Of a stretch of 32,085 nt of DNA, positions 1-8,728 are shown one piece after another (position 1 is the first letter of the stretch; every line of letters begins with the position of its first letter). Origin of the DNA: Symbiobacterium sp. (lineage in GTDB: Bacteria > Bacillota > Sulfobacillia > DUSP01 > DYEP01); assembly GCA_020725675.1 (NCBI GenBank), contig DYEP01000139.1, positions 1 through 32,085 on the forward strand, read 5' to 3'. Under the pieces are notes generated by a model. That model made no database searches and had not been told where the DNA came from. It saw nothing but the letters and a program-made list of their open reading frames with translations. A program made the translations under genes and the position numbers.

Positions 1-364
1 AACGCTTCATATCAAAACATAATCCCTGCTACATGATTTGAAACTCGTCTCAAAACGGCCAATATTGCCTATGAACTGTCGAACGCGGGTAGAAGGAGGG
101 ATTCGGAAACGGTGGACGAAATACGTGGTGAAGGCTGCCTTGCTCGTCACCAGATACTACCGGCGTGCCCCTCGTCACAAAGGTTGCAGCACGCGTGAAG
201 TTCAAACTCCGATCTGATCCGTGGGGTTACGGGTACTTACAAACCTACATACTAGTTGTGGCCTCCCAATTTCTAGCCTTAGAGATTACTTGTTTTATCC
301 TCTTTGTTAAGATTCGCTGGAGTTCCTTCACGAGCTTGGTAATACCGCCCAGGTGGGGAGTCCG
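1..364. other. Leader region without a convincing gene
   Basis: This stretch precedes the first sensor gene. I see no protein family, no tRNA and no clear riboswitch. A purine-rich AGAAGGAGGG near 91-101 is followed by a GTG that opens only a 28-codon frame, which I cannot support as a gene. The 67-residue ORF at 165-368 has one hydrophobic stretch but no ribosome site and resembles nothing I know. A promoter for the downstream signalling genes should lie here, but no good -35/-10 pair stands out. Confidence 0.5.
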
Positions 365-1714
365 ATGACCTATCCATTTGCTGTGGTATATAATATGGAA
401 AAATTCTGGATGTTAGCAGCGGTGTTTGGGGCAGTCATCCTCAGCACCACGTTGGCGGTGTGTTTTTTCTGTAGTAGTTTGCCTGCAAATCGCAAATACA
501 CTCTACTTGCTCTTCAGATGCTAATCCTCGTTATTCAATGTGGTCAATTCCTTAGTTTGGCTGCGACCCCCGCGGAAATCGAGTTCTTTGTGCGCACGCA
601 GACTAGTGGTCTTTGCTTGCTGGGGTTGACTTATTTTCTCTATGGTTACGTCTCCGCTTTTCACCGTTACCCAACTCTTTCATTTTGTATAGCCATATCA
701 ATAATGCCTGTGGCAGCTGTAGCATTCGTTTGGAGCGACCAGTTGCATCATTTGTTTTATACCATTTACAATACGTTCTATTACCGATATGAGCAGTCTT
801 TCACACTAGTAATGATTTACAACTACTTGTTAGCCCTGGCCGGGTCGGCCCTACTTGGCACCAAAGCAAGAGGAAAGTGGAGTTTTCGTCAGTCTATACC
901 CGCATTTGGGGCGGTTATTTTTTTAATGGCTCTTGACACTTTTGAATTTGTTGGACCTCGACTTAGTATTTATGATCTTACGCCTGTGGGCCTTGCTGTT
1001 GCTCAAATTTCGTACCTCGTAGCAAGGCGGCCTATTTCAGGCTATCATAATGTCCTGCGAACGAGGATGAGTGCCTTGAATTGCATTGAACAGTCTGTGG
1101 TGATTACAGACCGCCAGAACAGAATACTTTATCATAATGAATCACCACTCAATGTCCAGATGAATTTGCGGGAAGGACAGGATTTTGTCGGCATTCCCTC
1201 AAGGGGTCTGGTATTTGAAGAGAAACTTGAGTCCGCGAGGGTCGGCGAACAAGTTGCGAATGGAGAATTTGCCTACGTTTTCACAGGCTCGATAACTCCA
1301 AGACATTATTCCTACTATGTACGTACGCTGGGAGCAAGAAAGGGGCAAGTGGCAGGGTTGCTTTACTCGTTCAGGGATGTGTCGGCATATAAGGAACTAA
1401 TCGAGGAACTGAATAGAAGACACCACGAGCTGGCTGCTGCGTCGGAGCGCCTGCAAGAGTACTCATCCATTGTCGAGAGATTGGCAGAGGAAGTGGAACG
1501 GGAAAGGGTAGTGCGCCAAGTCTATGATACAGTAGAGGAAGCTGTATCAAGAATAGTGGCTAATTTGCAGGAAATGGAGAGTGAGGAGGGACCGGAATTG
1601 ATGGAACACAGCATTGCGGAGTGCCTGGAGTTTGCCAGGAGTAGTATTCGAGAAATCCGCAGTTCAGTTTGTTCGTTGTCTGCGCCGAGCAGAGAAGAGG
1701 GGTACGGGCGATGA
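365..1714 (+). CDS. Degenerate 7TM-PAS sensor lacking kinase core
   Basis: Membrane sensor built like a histidine kinase but without kinase machinery. The N-terminal ~225 residues hold about seven hydrophobic segments (histidine-kinase N-terminal 7TM type, with an HHLFY motif shared with the gene two places downstream). A PAS-like domain (~235-350) and a coiled coil (~355-385) follow. Where the downstream paralogue has REIHDVMGHSL, this protein reads RQVYDTVEEAV, so the phosphoacceptor His is Tyr (Tyr391 counting from GTG 353). It stops ~60 residues later, before any HATPase domain. The ORF track starts at GTG 353, but ATG 365 sits behind GGTGGGGAG and is preferred. The end overlaps the response regulator start (ATGA), so the two are translationally coupled. 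It may modulate the intact kinase by heterodimerising; this is inference. The reading frame is clean, so it is not an obvious fresh pseudogene. Confidence 0.8.
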   Translation: MTYPFAVVYNMEKFWMLAAVFGAVILSTTLAVCFFCSSLPANRKYTLLALQMLILVIQCGQFLSLAATPAEIEFFVRTQTSGLCLLGLTYFLYGYVSAFHRYPTLSFCIAISIMPVAAVAFVWSDQLHHLFYTIYNTFYYRYEQSFTLVMIYNYLLALAGSALLGTKARGKWSFRQSIPAFGAVIFLMALDTFEFVGPRLSIYDLTPVGLAVAQISYLVARRPISGYHNVLRTRMSALNCIEQSVVITDRQNRILYHNESPLNVQMNLREGQDFVGIPSRGLVFEEKLESARVGEQVANGEFAYVFTGSITPRHYSYYVRTLGARKGQVAGLLYSFRDVSAYKELIEELNRRHHELAAASERLQEYSSIVERLAEEVERERVVRQVYDTVEEAVSRIVANLQEMESEEGPELMEHSIAECLEFARSSIREIRSSVCSLSAPSREEGYGR

Positions 1715-2346
1715 TCCGTGTTCTAATAGCCGATGACCATGCGTTGCTATCAGAAAGCCTACAGTTTATGCTGCAGCAATACGGCGACATAGAAGTAGTT
1801 GGGATTGCAGCGGACGGCAGAGAAGCTGTAGATATGTGCATGGAACTTAAGCCAGATGTTGTGTTGCTAGACATAAAAATGCCAAACTGCGACGGCCTCC
1901 TAGCCACGGAAATAGTCAAAGCCTCCTGTCCCCAAATGAAGGTAATCATTTTAACTACTTTCGAAGAAAGAGAAAACATATCAGCTGCGATACAGAAAGG
2001 CGCAGACGGCTATATCTTAAAGGGGGTAACCCCTGGCGCACTGGTACTAGCCATAAAATGTGTGGTCGCAGGTTTTTGTGTATTCAATACAAGTGTGAGG
2101 GATATCCTTCGGGCAGAAATGGCCAATCCGCCTCGACAGGAAACAGAACCGAAAAGCGTTTTTAAACCCGAGGATATCAGGATTATTGAGCTGATTTCAG
2201 ATGGCAGAAACAACAAAGAAATTGCCGAGATCATGAATTATTCGGAGGGAACGATCAAGAATAGGATTTCCAGAATGTTAGAGATGATTGGGGCCAAAGA
2301 CCGTACACAACTGGTATTATACGCCTTGAAGAATAGCCTTCTTTAG
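1711..2346 (+). CDS. NarL/FixJ-family response regulator
   Basis: Two-component response regulator of 211 residues. The receiver domain opens with RVLIADDHALL (acidic pocket), has the phosphoacceptor Asp in VVLLDIKMP (~residue 54) and the conserved Lys in YILKGVTP (~104). The C-terminal LuxR-type HTH (~145-205) has the pattern ISDGRNNKEIAEIMNYSEGT. It is expected to be a DNA-binding transcription regulator phosphorylated by a HisKA_3 kinase, and the neighbouring intact kinase is the natural partner. ATG 1711 is chosen over the ORF-track start at 1669 because it follows GAAGAGGGG, overlaps the previous stop as ATGA, and begins exactly at the receiver fold. The kinase follows immediately. Targets are unknown; the lipoprotein and stalk-domain protein downstream are candidates by position only. 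Confidence 0.92.
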   Translation: MIRVLIADDHALLSESLQFMLQQYGDIEVVGIAADGREAVDMCMELKPDVVLLDIKMPNCDGLLATEIVKASCPQMKVIILTTFEERENISAAIQKGADGYILKGVTPGALVLAIKCVVAGFCVFNTSVRDILRAEMANPPRQETEPKSVFKPEDIRIIELISDGRNNKEIAEIMNYSEGTIKNRISRMLEMIGAKDRTQLVLYALKNSLL

Positions 2347-2368
2347 TTTGTCAGGGGTGACAGTGTCA

Positions 2369-4105
2369 ATGGTCTTTGATACTGAGTGGCTTTATGACAT
2401 CTTCTTTCTTGAAGCGTGGCACCTGTTTTCCATTGTCCTGGGCACCTTTTTTTTCGGTTGGATATGCTTGCAGGCGAGACGAACAGCACTTCTGTACCAT
2501 TATTTGGCGGTGCAGGGAATCATTCTAGTTTGGCTGGCCTGCAAGGTTTTCAAGACGCTGGCACCTACTGCGGAACTAAAATGGATTTTTATTGTTGCTC
2601 AGTACTTGGCGGTTTGCTTTGTGGGCAGCGCTCTCTTGTTTTTCGGATATGTTTATGCGCGAGGAAAACCCTTGCCCAAAAAGCTGTACTTTCTTTTGAA
2701 CATCCCGCCGACTTTCTTCTTTATAGTAGTGGCGACTAACCCAAAACACCACCTTTTCTACTCTTCCTATGACTTCTTAGGGGATACCTTTGGTCCACTT
2801 TTCTATCTTTATACCATTGTAACCTATGCATATATGGCTGTGGGAATCTTTTTCTGCGCTTCCAGATTTAGAAAAGAGCAGGGCGGAAACAACATCCAAG
2901 CCCGACTATTGACCTTGGGTATCATCATACCTTTGATTTTCAATGCCTTATATGTCTGCGATCTTATTGACCCTCGCTTTGATCTCACTCCCGTAAGTTG
3001 TAACCTGTCCTTGGTCATCTTAGCTTATGCTATCTATAAGCATCGTTTCCTGGACATTGTCCCCCAGGGTATCGCGGTAGCTCTTGACAATTTGCAAGAA
3101 GGTGTGTTGGTGGTCAACAACAGAGGGCAGGTTCTGGACAACAATAGGGCTTTGGCCTGCCTGTTGGGGATTGAAGATGACGTAATTACTTTGCGGAGTG
3201 TGGACGAGGCTGACGAATCCCTTGCCAAGATATGTGGTGAGGAAAAAGTGATAACAAGATTGGTGGAAGACGCGCGTGCTGAAATCGGGATTCAGATTAG
3301 GGAGATTGTTCTTTCTGGTCAGCTAATCAAAAGTTTAACTGTGCAGGCGAAGACTTGGCAGACCGATGGGAGGAAAGAAGGATACGTAATTATGTTATAT
3401 GATAACAGCCGCTACCGGGAGCTAATAACGGAACTGGAGGATCGGAACAGCGAATTGGACTTATTAAACAGAAGGCTTCAAGAGCACGCCGAGAATCTTA
3501 AACGCCTTGCAATAATGAGGGAAAGGAATAGGCTTGCCCGAGAGATCCACGATGTTATGGGACACTCTTTGGTCTTGCTTTTGAATATTCTAGAGACTAG
3601 TAAGTTGCTGCTGGCTACCGATCCCTATATGGCAAGGCAAAAAGCACGAGAGGCGTTGAATTATGCCAAAACAGGTCTTCGAGAACTGAAGAGCGCTCTT
3701 CGGGAAGACAACAAGAGACAAGATAAGGCTATTGAGGAGTTGCTGGCAGATCTGGAGAAACTCGCTGACAGGTACAGAGTAGCCGGGATGAACGTGGATT
3801 TGACAGTCAAAGGACACCGGCGATCCCTGGATTTTCCCTTGTATCATACAGTGTTCCGACTTTGTCAGGAGGGACTGACCAACGCTTTACGCCACGGTAA
3901 GGCTGAGGAGGCGAGCATCTTTATCAGATTCAGCCCTGGCGAGACAGAGGTATTCATCCTCGACAACGGTAAGGGATGCCAGGTCATAAAGAAGGGCAAC
4001 GGACTAACCGGGATGGAGGAAAGAGTTAGCCGGCTAAATGGGATGCTGAGGTACGGGTCCAGCGAAGAAGGAGGTTTTGTTGTACATGCCCGTGTGCCGC
4101 GTTAA
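2369..4105 (+). CDS. 7TM-PAS sensor histidine kinase (HisKA_3)
   Basis: Complete membrane sensor kinase of about 578 residues. It has a 7TM N-terminal sensor region (~1-225), a PAS domain (~230-345), a coiled coil (~350-385), a HisKA_3 dimerisation domain with the H-box RLAREIHDVMGHSL (His401 counting from TTG 2348), and a GHKL ATPase domain with N-box CQEGLTNALRHGKAEE, G1 ILDNGKGC and G2 GNGLTGMEERV. The family (NarX/DesK/LiaS class) phosphorylates NarL-type regulators, matching the gene just upstream. The ORF track begins at TTG 2348, but AGGGGTGA at ~2351-2358 favours ATG 2369 (or GTG 2363). It is paralogous to the degenerate sensor at 365-1714 along its whole shared length. The ligand is not evident. 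Confidence 0.9.
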   Translation: MVFDTEWLYDIFFLEAWHLFSIVLGTFFFGWICLQARRTALLYHYLAVQGIILVWLACKVFKTLAPTAELKWIFIVAQYLAVCFVGSALLFFGYVYARGKPLPKKLYFLLNIPPTFFFIVVATNPKHHLFYSSYDFLGDTFGPLFYLYTIVTYAYMAVGIFFCASRFRKEQGGNNIQARLLTLGIIIPLIFNALYVCDLIDPRFDLTPVSCNLSLVILAYAIYKHRFLDIVPQGIAVALDNLQEGVLVVNNRGQVLDNNRALACLLGIEDDVITLRSVDEADESLAKICGEEKVITRLVEDARAEIGIQIREIVLSGQLIKSLTVQAKTWQTDGRKEGYVIMLYDNSRYRELITELEDRNSELDLLNRRLQEHAENLKRLAIMRERNRLAREIHDVMGHSLVLLLNILETSKLLLATDPYMARQKAREALNYAKTGLRELKSALREDNKRQDKAIEELLADLEKLADRYRVAGMNVDLTVKGHRRSLDFPLYHTVFRLCQEGLTNALRHGKAEEASIFIRFSPGETEVFILDNGKGCQVIKKGNGLTGMEERVSRLNGMLRYGSSEEGGFVVHARVPR

Positions 4106-4136
4106 GAGCATAACCAATAGTCACTTACGGACTAGC

Positions 4137-4164
4137 CACGAGTCACTGCATTCAGTGACTCGTG
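4137..4164 (+). terminator. 12-bp perfect hairpin after kinase gene
   Basis: CACGAGTCACTG (4137-4148) and CAGTGACTCGTG (4153-4164) form a perfect 12-bp stem with a 4-nt loop, 31 bases after the kinase stop. The following bases (TTAATTGTGG) are a poor U-tract, so termination may be partial. Being a perfect inverted repeat, it could alternatively be an operator. Confidence 0.6.
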
Positions 4165-4168
4165 TTAA

Positions 4169-4198
4169 TTGTGGGGACGAAGATATCTCAAATAGAAT
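4169..4198 (+). promoter_or_regulatory. Candidate sigma-A promoter for lipoprotein gene
   Basis: TTGTGG (4169-4174), an 18-base spacer and TAGAAT (4193-4198) lie 67 bases ahead of the lipoprotein ATG and directly after the hairpin. The match is moderate and read by eye. Confidence 0.35.
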
Positions 4199-4264
4199 AA
4201 AGACACAAGGCCGTTTTCAAAGCAAAGCGGTTTGTACTAACTAGATAAGAAAGGCTGGTCAAGC

Positions 4265-4735
4265 ATGAAAAAGAGGTTCGCTTTTTGGATCACTATGTTC
4301 ATGGTTATTGGGCTCGTTTTTTTATGTGCAGTAGGATGCGCTAAGAACACGGATACGGTTACAGTCAAACCAGGGGAGACGACTATCAAATACACTACTG
4401 ATGTCCGGAAAGGAGTAGAGTTGCCGGCTGGCTACCCCAATGACATCTTTCCGGTATACAAAGACGCCTGGGTCATGAGCGCGGTAGCTCTTGACAAGTC
4501 TTATACGCTGGTTTGTTACAGCAAAGACAGCGTTCAGGATGTTGGCGCGTTCTACGAGGAAGTGCTTAAGAACTCCCAGATTATTGCACAAACGGTCGAG
4601 GCAGACGAGTATACCGTTATGGGAACGAAGGGCGGGTATACCTACACTGTTTGCGTAACTAAGAATATGGAACAGGACAAGGAACTCAAAGAGTTTCCCA
4701 CAGTGCTGGCTATAAATCTGGTGCCGGCGCCCTAA
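4265..4735 (+). CDS. Small secreted lipoprotein, function unknown
   Basis: A 156-residue protein with a lipoprotein signal: positively charged MKKR, a hydrophobic core, and the lipobox AVGC at residues 22-25, so the mature protein should be lipid-anchored on the outer face of the membrane. The mature part (~130 residues) begins with a Thr/Val-rich linker (NTDTVTVKPGETT), then an alpha/beta-looking domain containing ELPAGYPNDIFPVYKDA and a YTVMGTKGGYTYTV strand pair. I do not recognise a named family with certainty. The start is supported by GAAAGG about ten bases upstream. It lies between the sensor kinase and the large stalk-domain exoprotein on the same strand; an envelope role is likely but unproven. 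Confidence 0.8.
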   Translation: MKKRFAFWITMFMVIGLVFLCAVGCAKNTDTVTVKPGETTIKYTTDVRKGVELPAGYPNDIFPVYKDAWVMSAVALDKSYTLVCYSKDSVQDVGAFYEEVLKNSQIIAQTVEADEYTVMGTKGGYTYTVCVTKNMEQDKELKEFPTVLAINLVPAP

Positions 4736-4815
4736 TGCTAGCTGAAGGGCATCAAAGACCGGGCGAAGTGGCTGGGTATACCTCGGAAAGTGAAATCTAA
4801 GGGAGTGATTTTTGC

Positions 4816-7800
4816 ATGTTCAGGTCTTCTTCAAACAGAAGGCTGCTCGTGTTGTTCCTCTTGCCGGTTCTCGTAATAACTTGGATGATGACCAGTTCTT
4901 TAGCCCATGCCTTTGTTATAACTGACCTGGGAACCCTAAGCCTTATTAATAGCAACCTGATTCAAACAATTGGCCCACCAAGCCTTCCCAGCATCTCCCA
5001 GGAGGCCAGGTTAAGAGGTCTTCAACCGGCGTCACTGAAAAACGTTCACTTAAGATTGAAACCGGGTGTGAAATGGTTGACCGAAGCACAGGCGCAGGTT
5101 ATAAAGAACCACGCTAGCGCTGGCAAGATAAGTTCACATCTGTTACCCACTGTTGAGCCGGGCAAGATCTATATCGACCCGTTTTCCCTTGTAGCCTTGG
5201 AGTTTGTCAGGGGCGAGGGAGGTATCTTATACATCTTATTGGCTGACGATGATGCTCTTGTGGAAGAGATCTCCATCCCTGAACAGACAGTATTTCTCAA
5301 CGAGGCGAATATCACATACCTAACTCAAGGGATCAACATTACCTCGTATAAGATGAAATCAGGGACTACGGAGAGGGCTGGATTCAATCTATATTTCGAC
5401 GAAAGACAGACGCTACCAGGATATGATCAGGAGGGCAAACGCATAGAGGTTGCTCTGAAGGGAAGCCTCAACGTAGATTCCCCTGCCGTGGAGGTCAAGT
5501 ACACTGAAGACAATGGTTATAAGTTCATTTTCTATGCGTCCCAGAGGGCGGAAGTGCAAGCAGAGCTACTCGCCCAAGTAAAGAAAGAAGTCAAAATCCC
5601 GTTGTATGACTTTACTGTTCCTGCAGAAGGCTGCAAAGTCACGGTGGGATTTTTCCTTGTCTTAGGCGTTGATGGCAGAATCACGCTGGAATTTGCTGTA
5701 AGACAGAGCCTTTCTGTCAGGGCGGGATTGCAGGGCAACACCTCATGTTACCTGCCTACAAGCTTTAATGCGGTAAAGGAAGTAAACTTTGACTTTGTAC
5801 CTGAGCAACTGTCTCTTGCTGCGGACGTAAAGGGAGAGATGAGCCTGCTTGCTGAGGTGGCCTTTGACATTCTGGGCAAGGGCAAGGTCATCTTGGACAA
5901 CAAAATTGGTATTCTTGTAGAAGGTAAAGCTGGCGTCCAGGGCGGAAGCGGCGATTACTTGAGCATCAAAGGTGATGGCTTTGTAAGAATTGATGGCAAG
6001 GTAAAGATCAAGTCTTTTGATAAGAGCAAGACAATCTATGAGTACAAATATCCCATTTTCAATTATGTCAAAGCCCGCTCGAGCTCCTACAGTATTGATG
6101 TTGCAGAAGCTTGCGCCTATCGGGATATTATCCAGGGGAGCATTGTCGAAAAAGGGACTGGAAAACCGTACGCCAACCAGCAAATCTTACTGAAGGTGAC
6201 CAGCGCTTCCGGAGTGGAAAAGAATCTAACTGCTACCACGGACAGCTCTGGGTCTTTCAGCAGGTCATACGATCTAAAAAAGGGTGACCAAGTCAGGGTA
6301 AAGATTCCCGGGAGCGCCGATTTGTGGTCCTATCCCCGCGAAGCAAGCTTTCCATATGACTACGTAGTTATAGAAGCTGCCGATTATCTTTCAAACACTG
6401 TGAAGGGGTATGTGAGCGGTTTTAGCCAGGGGGCGCCCCGATATACGGGTGCCGTTTCGGTGTTTATCCAGCGGAGCAATAATATTCCTCTGCATCACCA
6501 AGAGGCCATTTCGCTTCCCATTGAATATACCATTAAGTTGCAGGCACAAAGCACAGCAGGCACTTTTCAGTTACAGGGAGTTGATCTGCGTCCCTTTGAC
6601 CGGGTGTACGCGGTAGTTGATAGCGAGGGCTTTACAATCACAAGCTCTGTAGTTGAATCAGAAGGCCTAATTGTGTCTGTTGCAGGAGGTTACCTGCAGG
6701 AAGCTCAGCGCCTGAGTTCTTTGAACAGTACAGTACTCTTAGGTAACCCGGGGACAGTACCTTATGACGGGGAAGCTATTCTTAAGGTAGCGACCATGTA
6801 TCCACACAGCAGCGCTCCGGAAAATTCGCTAAAGTCCAAGGAATGGCGACTGCGGTTTGCACCCGTACCGGGCAAGGGGTACTCTATCGCAAGCACAGGC
6901 CCATGGGAATTGGATCTGCACAGCCTGGTGAGCCTGATCTCATCTCCGTTGGACAGGTTTCGGAGTTCGTTGCAAGGAGGCCGTTCGGTAGACTACCATA
7001 TATTTGAATCACTAAAACTCTTTGTTGAAGGCAAGAAGGTGGAGTACTTCAACGAAGCTAAAACATGCGAGCAAGAGAGGATCAGAGGGCTCATCGAGAG
7101 AGTTGAAAAGACTGGCCTGATAGGCTCCGTTCCAGTTGGTTATTATCTGAGAACGCTGGAAACGATTGCGTTGACGGGGCAGTCGCAGACGGAAAGCCCT
7201 GTTGATACCAGGACTATTTCCACCAGCAACTGCGCTGCCAATGTAACAGTCAAGTACTATCCTTCGGCTTCAGCTTCTACCCCTACCTATAGCCGTAATA
7301 TCAAGTTTGCCATTCTCAACAGCCAACAAAGGGTTGAGGGTGCTGTACGCGATCCTATCATTATGTGGGATAAGGCAGCTGGTACCAAGGTGGTGGAGTA
7401 CCAGGAGTTCCCCAGGAAAGAAAGCCTTCGGTACGATTTAGATGACTATATTCCCGAATTACACAATCTGCCCTTAGTATTGAAGGGGACGGAACAGGTC
7501 AACGGTATTTCCTGCCAGGTCTGGGAAAAGAGTAGAAAGATTGACCCCATAATGGACATTTACGTCAAGGTACAGCTGTTCATCGCTCCGGGAAGCAATT
7601 TGCCCTTGAAAGTCATATTCTATGACGGTTATTATCAGAGAGTAGAACTGCTCTTTACCAACTGGCAAAAGGCTTCAGCAGCAGGCGGCAGCCTATTTGC
7701 GCCTCCTTTTGGCGAGATCAGGTTGCCTATGATAAATCTTGAGCTTCCCACTTCCGCGCATGAGGAGTCTGCGGAGTCCACAACGGACGATTCCGACGAT

Positions 7801-8205
7801 AGTACCGCCGGCAGTAACACGATCATTACCCTCACCATTGGTGATCCATTCATGACAATAAACGGTACCAGAGTAGAGATCGATCCCGGCAGAGGAACTG
7901 TACCGCTGATTAGAGACGGGCGGACGATCCTGCCCATAAGGGCCGTAGTGGAAGCGTTAGGGTGCAGCATAACCTGGAAGGGTGACGAGAGAAAAGTCAC
8001 AATCGTCGGCAGGGGCACTGTGATTGAGATGTGGGTGGATAGTCTAAATATGGTGGTAAACGGGGCGGCTGTTACGAATGATGTGCCACCGATAATCATA
8101 GCGGACCGGACATACGTTCCTGTAAGGTTTGTGGTTGAAAACCTGAATTGTGATATCGACTGGGATCAAACTACACGTACGGTAACCATTTCGAGCAGGG
8201 AATAA
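4816..8205 (+). CDS. Large secreted stalk-domain protein
   Basis: Exported protein of 1129 residues. A signal peptide (RRLLVLFLLPVLVITWMM, cleavage near SLAHA) is followed by a long, mostly beta-rich region without a family I can name. Around 440-500 is a carboxypeptidase-regulatory/Ig-like stretch (GSIVEKGTGKPYANQQILLK). Around 800-975 is a region with a LolA/RseB-like pattern (KGTEQVNGISCQVWEKS, then LPLKVIFYDGYYQRVELLF); this fold guess is tentative. The last ~125 residues are a copper amine oxidase N-like stalk domain, seen as two copies of the DGRTILPIRAVVEALGC / ADRTYVPVRFVVENLNC motif. That domain is common in surface proteins of Clostridia and does not imply amine oxidase activity. 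GGGAGTGA precedes the ATG. The function is unknown, probably cell-envelope. Confidence 0.85.
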   Translation: MFRSSSNRRLLVLFLLPVLVITWMMTSSLAHAFVITDLGTLSLINSNLIQTIGPPSLPSISQEARLRGLQPASLKNVHLRLKPGVKWLTEAQAQVIKNHASAGKISSHLLPTVEPGKIYIDPFSLVALEFVRGEGGILYILLADDDALVEEISIPEQTVFLNEANITYLTQGINITSYKMKSGTTERAGFNLYFDERQTLPGYDQEGKRIEVALKGSLNVDSPAVEVKYTEDNGYKFIFYASQRAEVQAELLAQVKKEVKIPLYDFTVPAEGCKVTVGFFLVLGVDGRITLEFAVRQSLSVRAGLQGNTSCYLPTSFNAVKEVNFDFVPEQLSLAADVKGEMSLLAEVAFDILGKGKVILDNKIGILVEGKAGVQGGSGDYLSIKGDGFVRIDGKVKIKSFDKSKTIYEYKYPIFNYVKARSSSYSIDVAEACAYRDIIQGSIVEKGTGKPYANQQILLKVTSASGVEKNLTATTDSSGSFSRSYDLKKGDQVRVKIPGSADLWSYPREASFPYDYVVIEAADYLSNTVKGYVSGFSQGAPRYTGAVSVFIQRSNNIPLHHQEAISLPIEYTIKLQAQSTAGTFQLQGVDLRPFDRVYAVVDSEGFTITSSVVESEGLIVSVAGGYLQEAQRLSSLNSTVLLGNPGTVPYDGEAILKVATMYPHSSAPENSLKSKEWRLRFAPVPGKGYSIASTGPWELDLHSLVSLISSPLDRFRSSLQGGRSVDYHIFESLKLFVEGKKVEYFNEAKTCEQERIRGLIERVEKTGLIGSVPVGYYLRTLETIALTGQSQTESPVDTRTISTSNCAANVTVKYYPSASASTPTYSRNIKFAILNSQQRVEGAVRDPIIMWDKAAGTKVVEYQEFPRKESLRYDLDDYIPELHNLPLVLKGTEQVNGISCQVWEKSRKIDPIMDIYVKVQLFIAPGSNLPLKVIFYDGYYQRVELLFTNWQKASAAGGSLFAPPFGEIRLPMINLELPTSAHEESAESTTDDSDDSTAGSNTIITLTIGDPFMTINGTRVEIDPGRGTVPLIRDGRTILPIRAVVEALGCSITWKGDERKVTIVGRGTVIEMWVDSLNMVVNGAAVTNDVPPIIIADRTYVPVRFVVENLNCDIDWDQTTRTVTISSRE

Positions 8206-8220
8206 AGGGCGTGAAGGCTA

Positions 8221-8323
8221 GGGAGCGTCCCTTCGCATGCAGCGTGCGCCACAGGGTCGGCCGACTTGGTACCAGGGACCAAGCGGACCCTGAAACTAAG
8301 CGCACCATAGCGGGGACGCTCCT
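8221..8323. repeat. Nested 103-nt imperfect palindrome
   Basis: Four arms pair in strict nested order: GGAGCGTCCC (8222-8231) with GGGACGCTCC (8313-8322); GTGCGC (8244-8249) with GCGCAC (8300-8305); CAGGGTC (8252-8258) with GACCCTG (8286-8292); CTTGGT (8265-8270) with ACCAAG (8278-8283). The result is one long interrupted hairpin starting 16 bases after the stalk-protein stop. It could be a structured RNA, an elaborate terminator, or a REP/MITE-like palindromic element. There is no T-run suited to intrinsic termination immediately after it. Confidence 0.75.
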
Positions 8324-8580
8324 CTTCCATCTGTCTTAAATGTGCAGTTGGTATATCTTACGTCTTTGACAGACCCTGAAGACTGAGAGGCATTGTCTGC
8401 TGGCTTAGTAATCCCCATCATGTGAGTCTGATTCTCCACCAAGGTGTTACAGTATTTCATTGCTTATTTCTCACTTGCTTATGCTAACTGCCTCGGAATT
8501 CTTGCCAAGAGTTTGTGACACTATTTGACACAGAATTGCAAAATGTGTCTTTTTTTGTAGAAGACATCCTTCCGATGATG

Positions 8581-8586
8581 TATAAT
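8581..8586 (+). promoter_or_regulatory. Candidate -10 box for riboswitch leader
   Basis: A perfect TATAAT lies ~150 bases before the c-di-GMP aptamer. No good -35 exists at 16-18 bases (the closest, TTGTAG, is 20 bases away), so the promoter assignment is weak. Confidence 0.3.
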
Positions 8587-8728
8587 AGTTCACAAGTGGC
8601 AAGTTTTGCTATGTGCCGTATTGGCATAAGGCATAAATCGAGAAACCCAGAAAGGCAGGGATTGATAGAGGCGGATTGGCGGGTGGAAGATCCTTGGTTG
8701 CCCGCCAGGTACAATGTTTGGTTTTAAG

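Noticed and set aside
165-368. 67-residue ORF ahead of the first sensor
   Set aside because: It starts at GTG without a ribosome site, overlaps the preferred sensor start and resembles no family; one hydrophobic stretch is not enough.
4175-4264. Possible second GEMM-like aptamer (GCAAAGC near the lipoprotein gene)
   Set aside because: Only a few bases match; the tetraloop hairpin and the 3' closing helix are absent.
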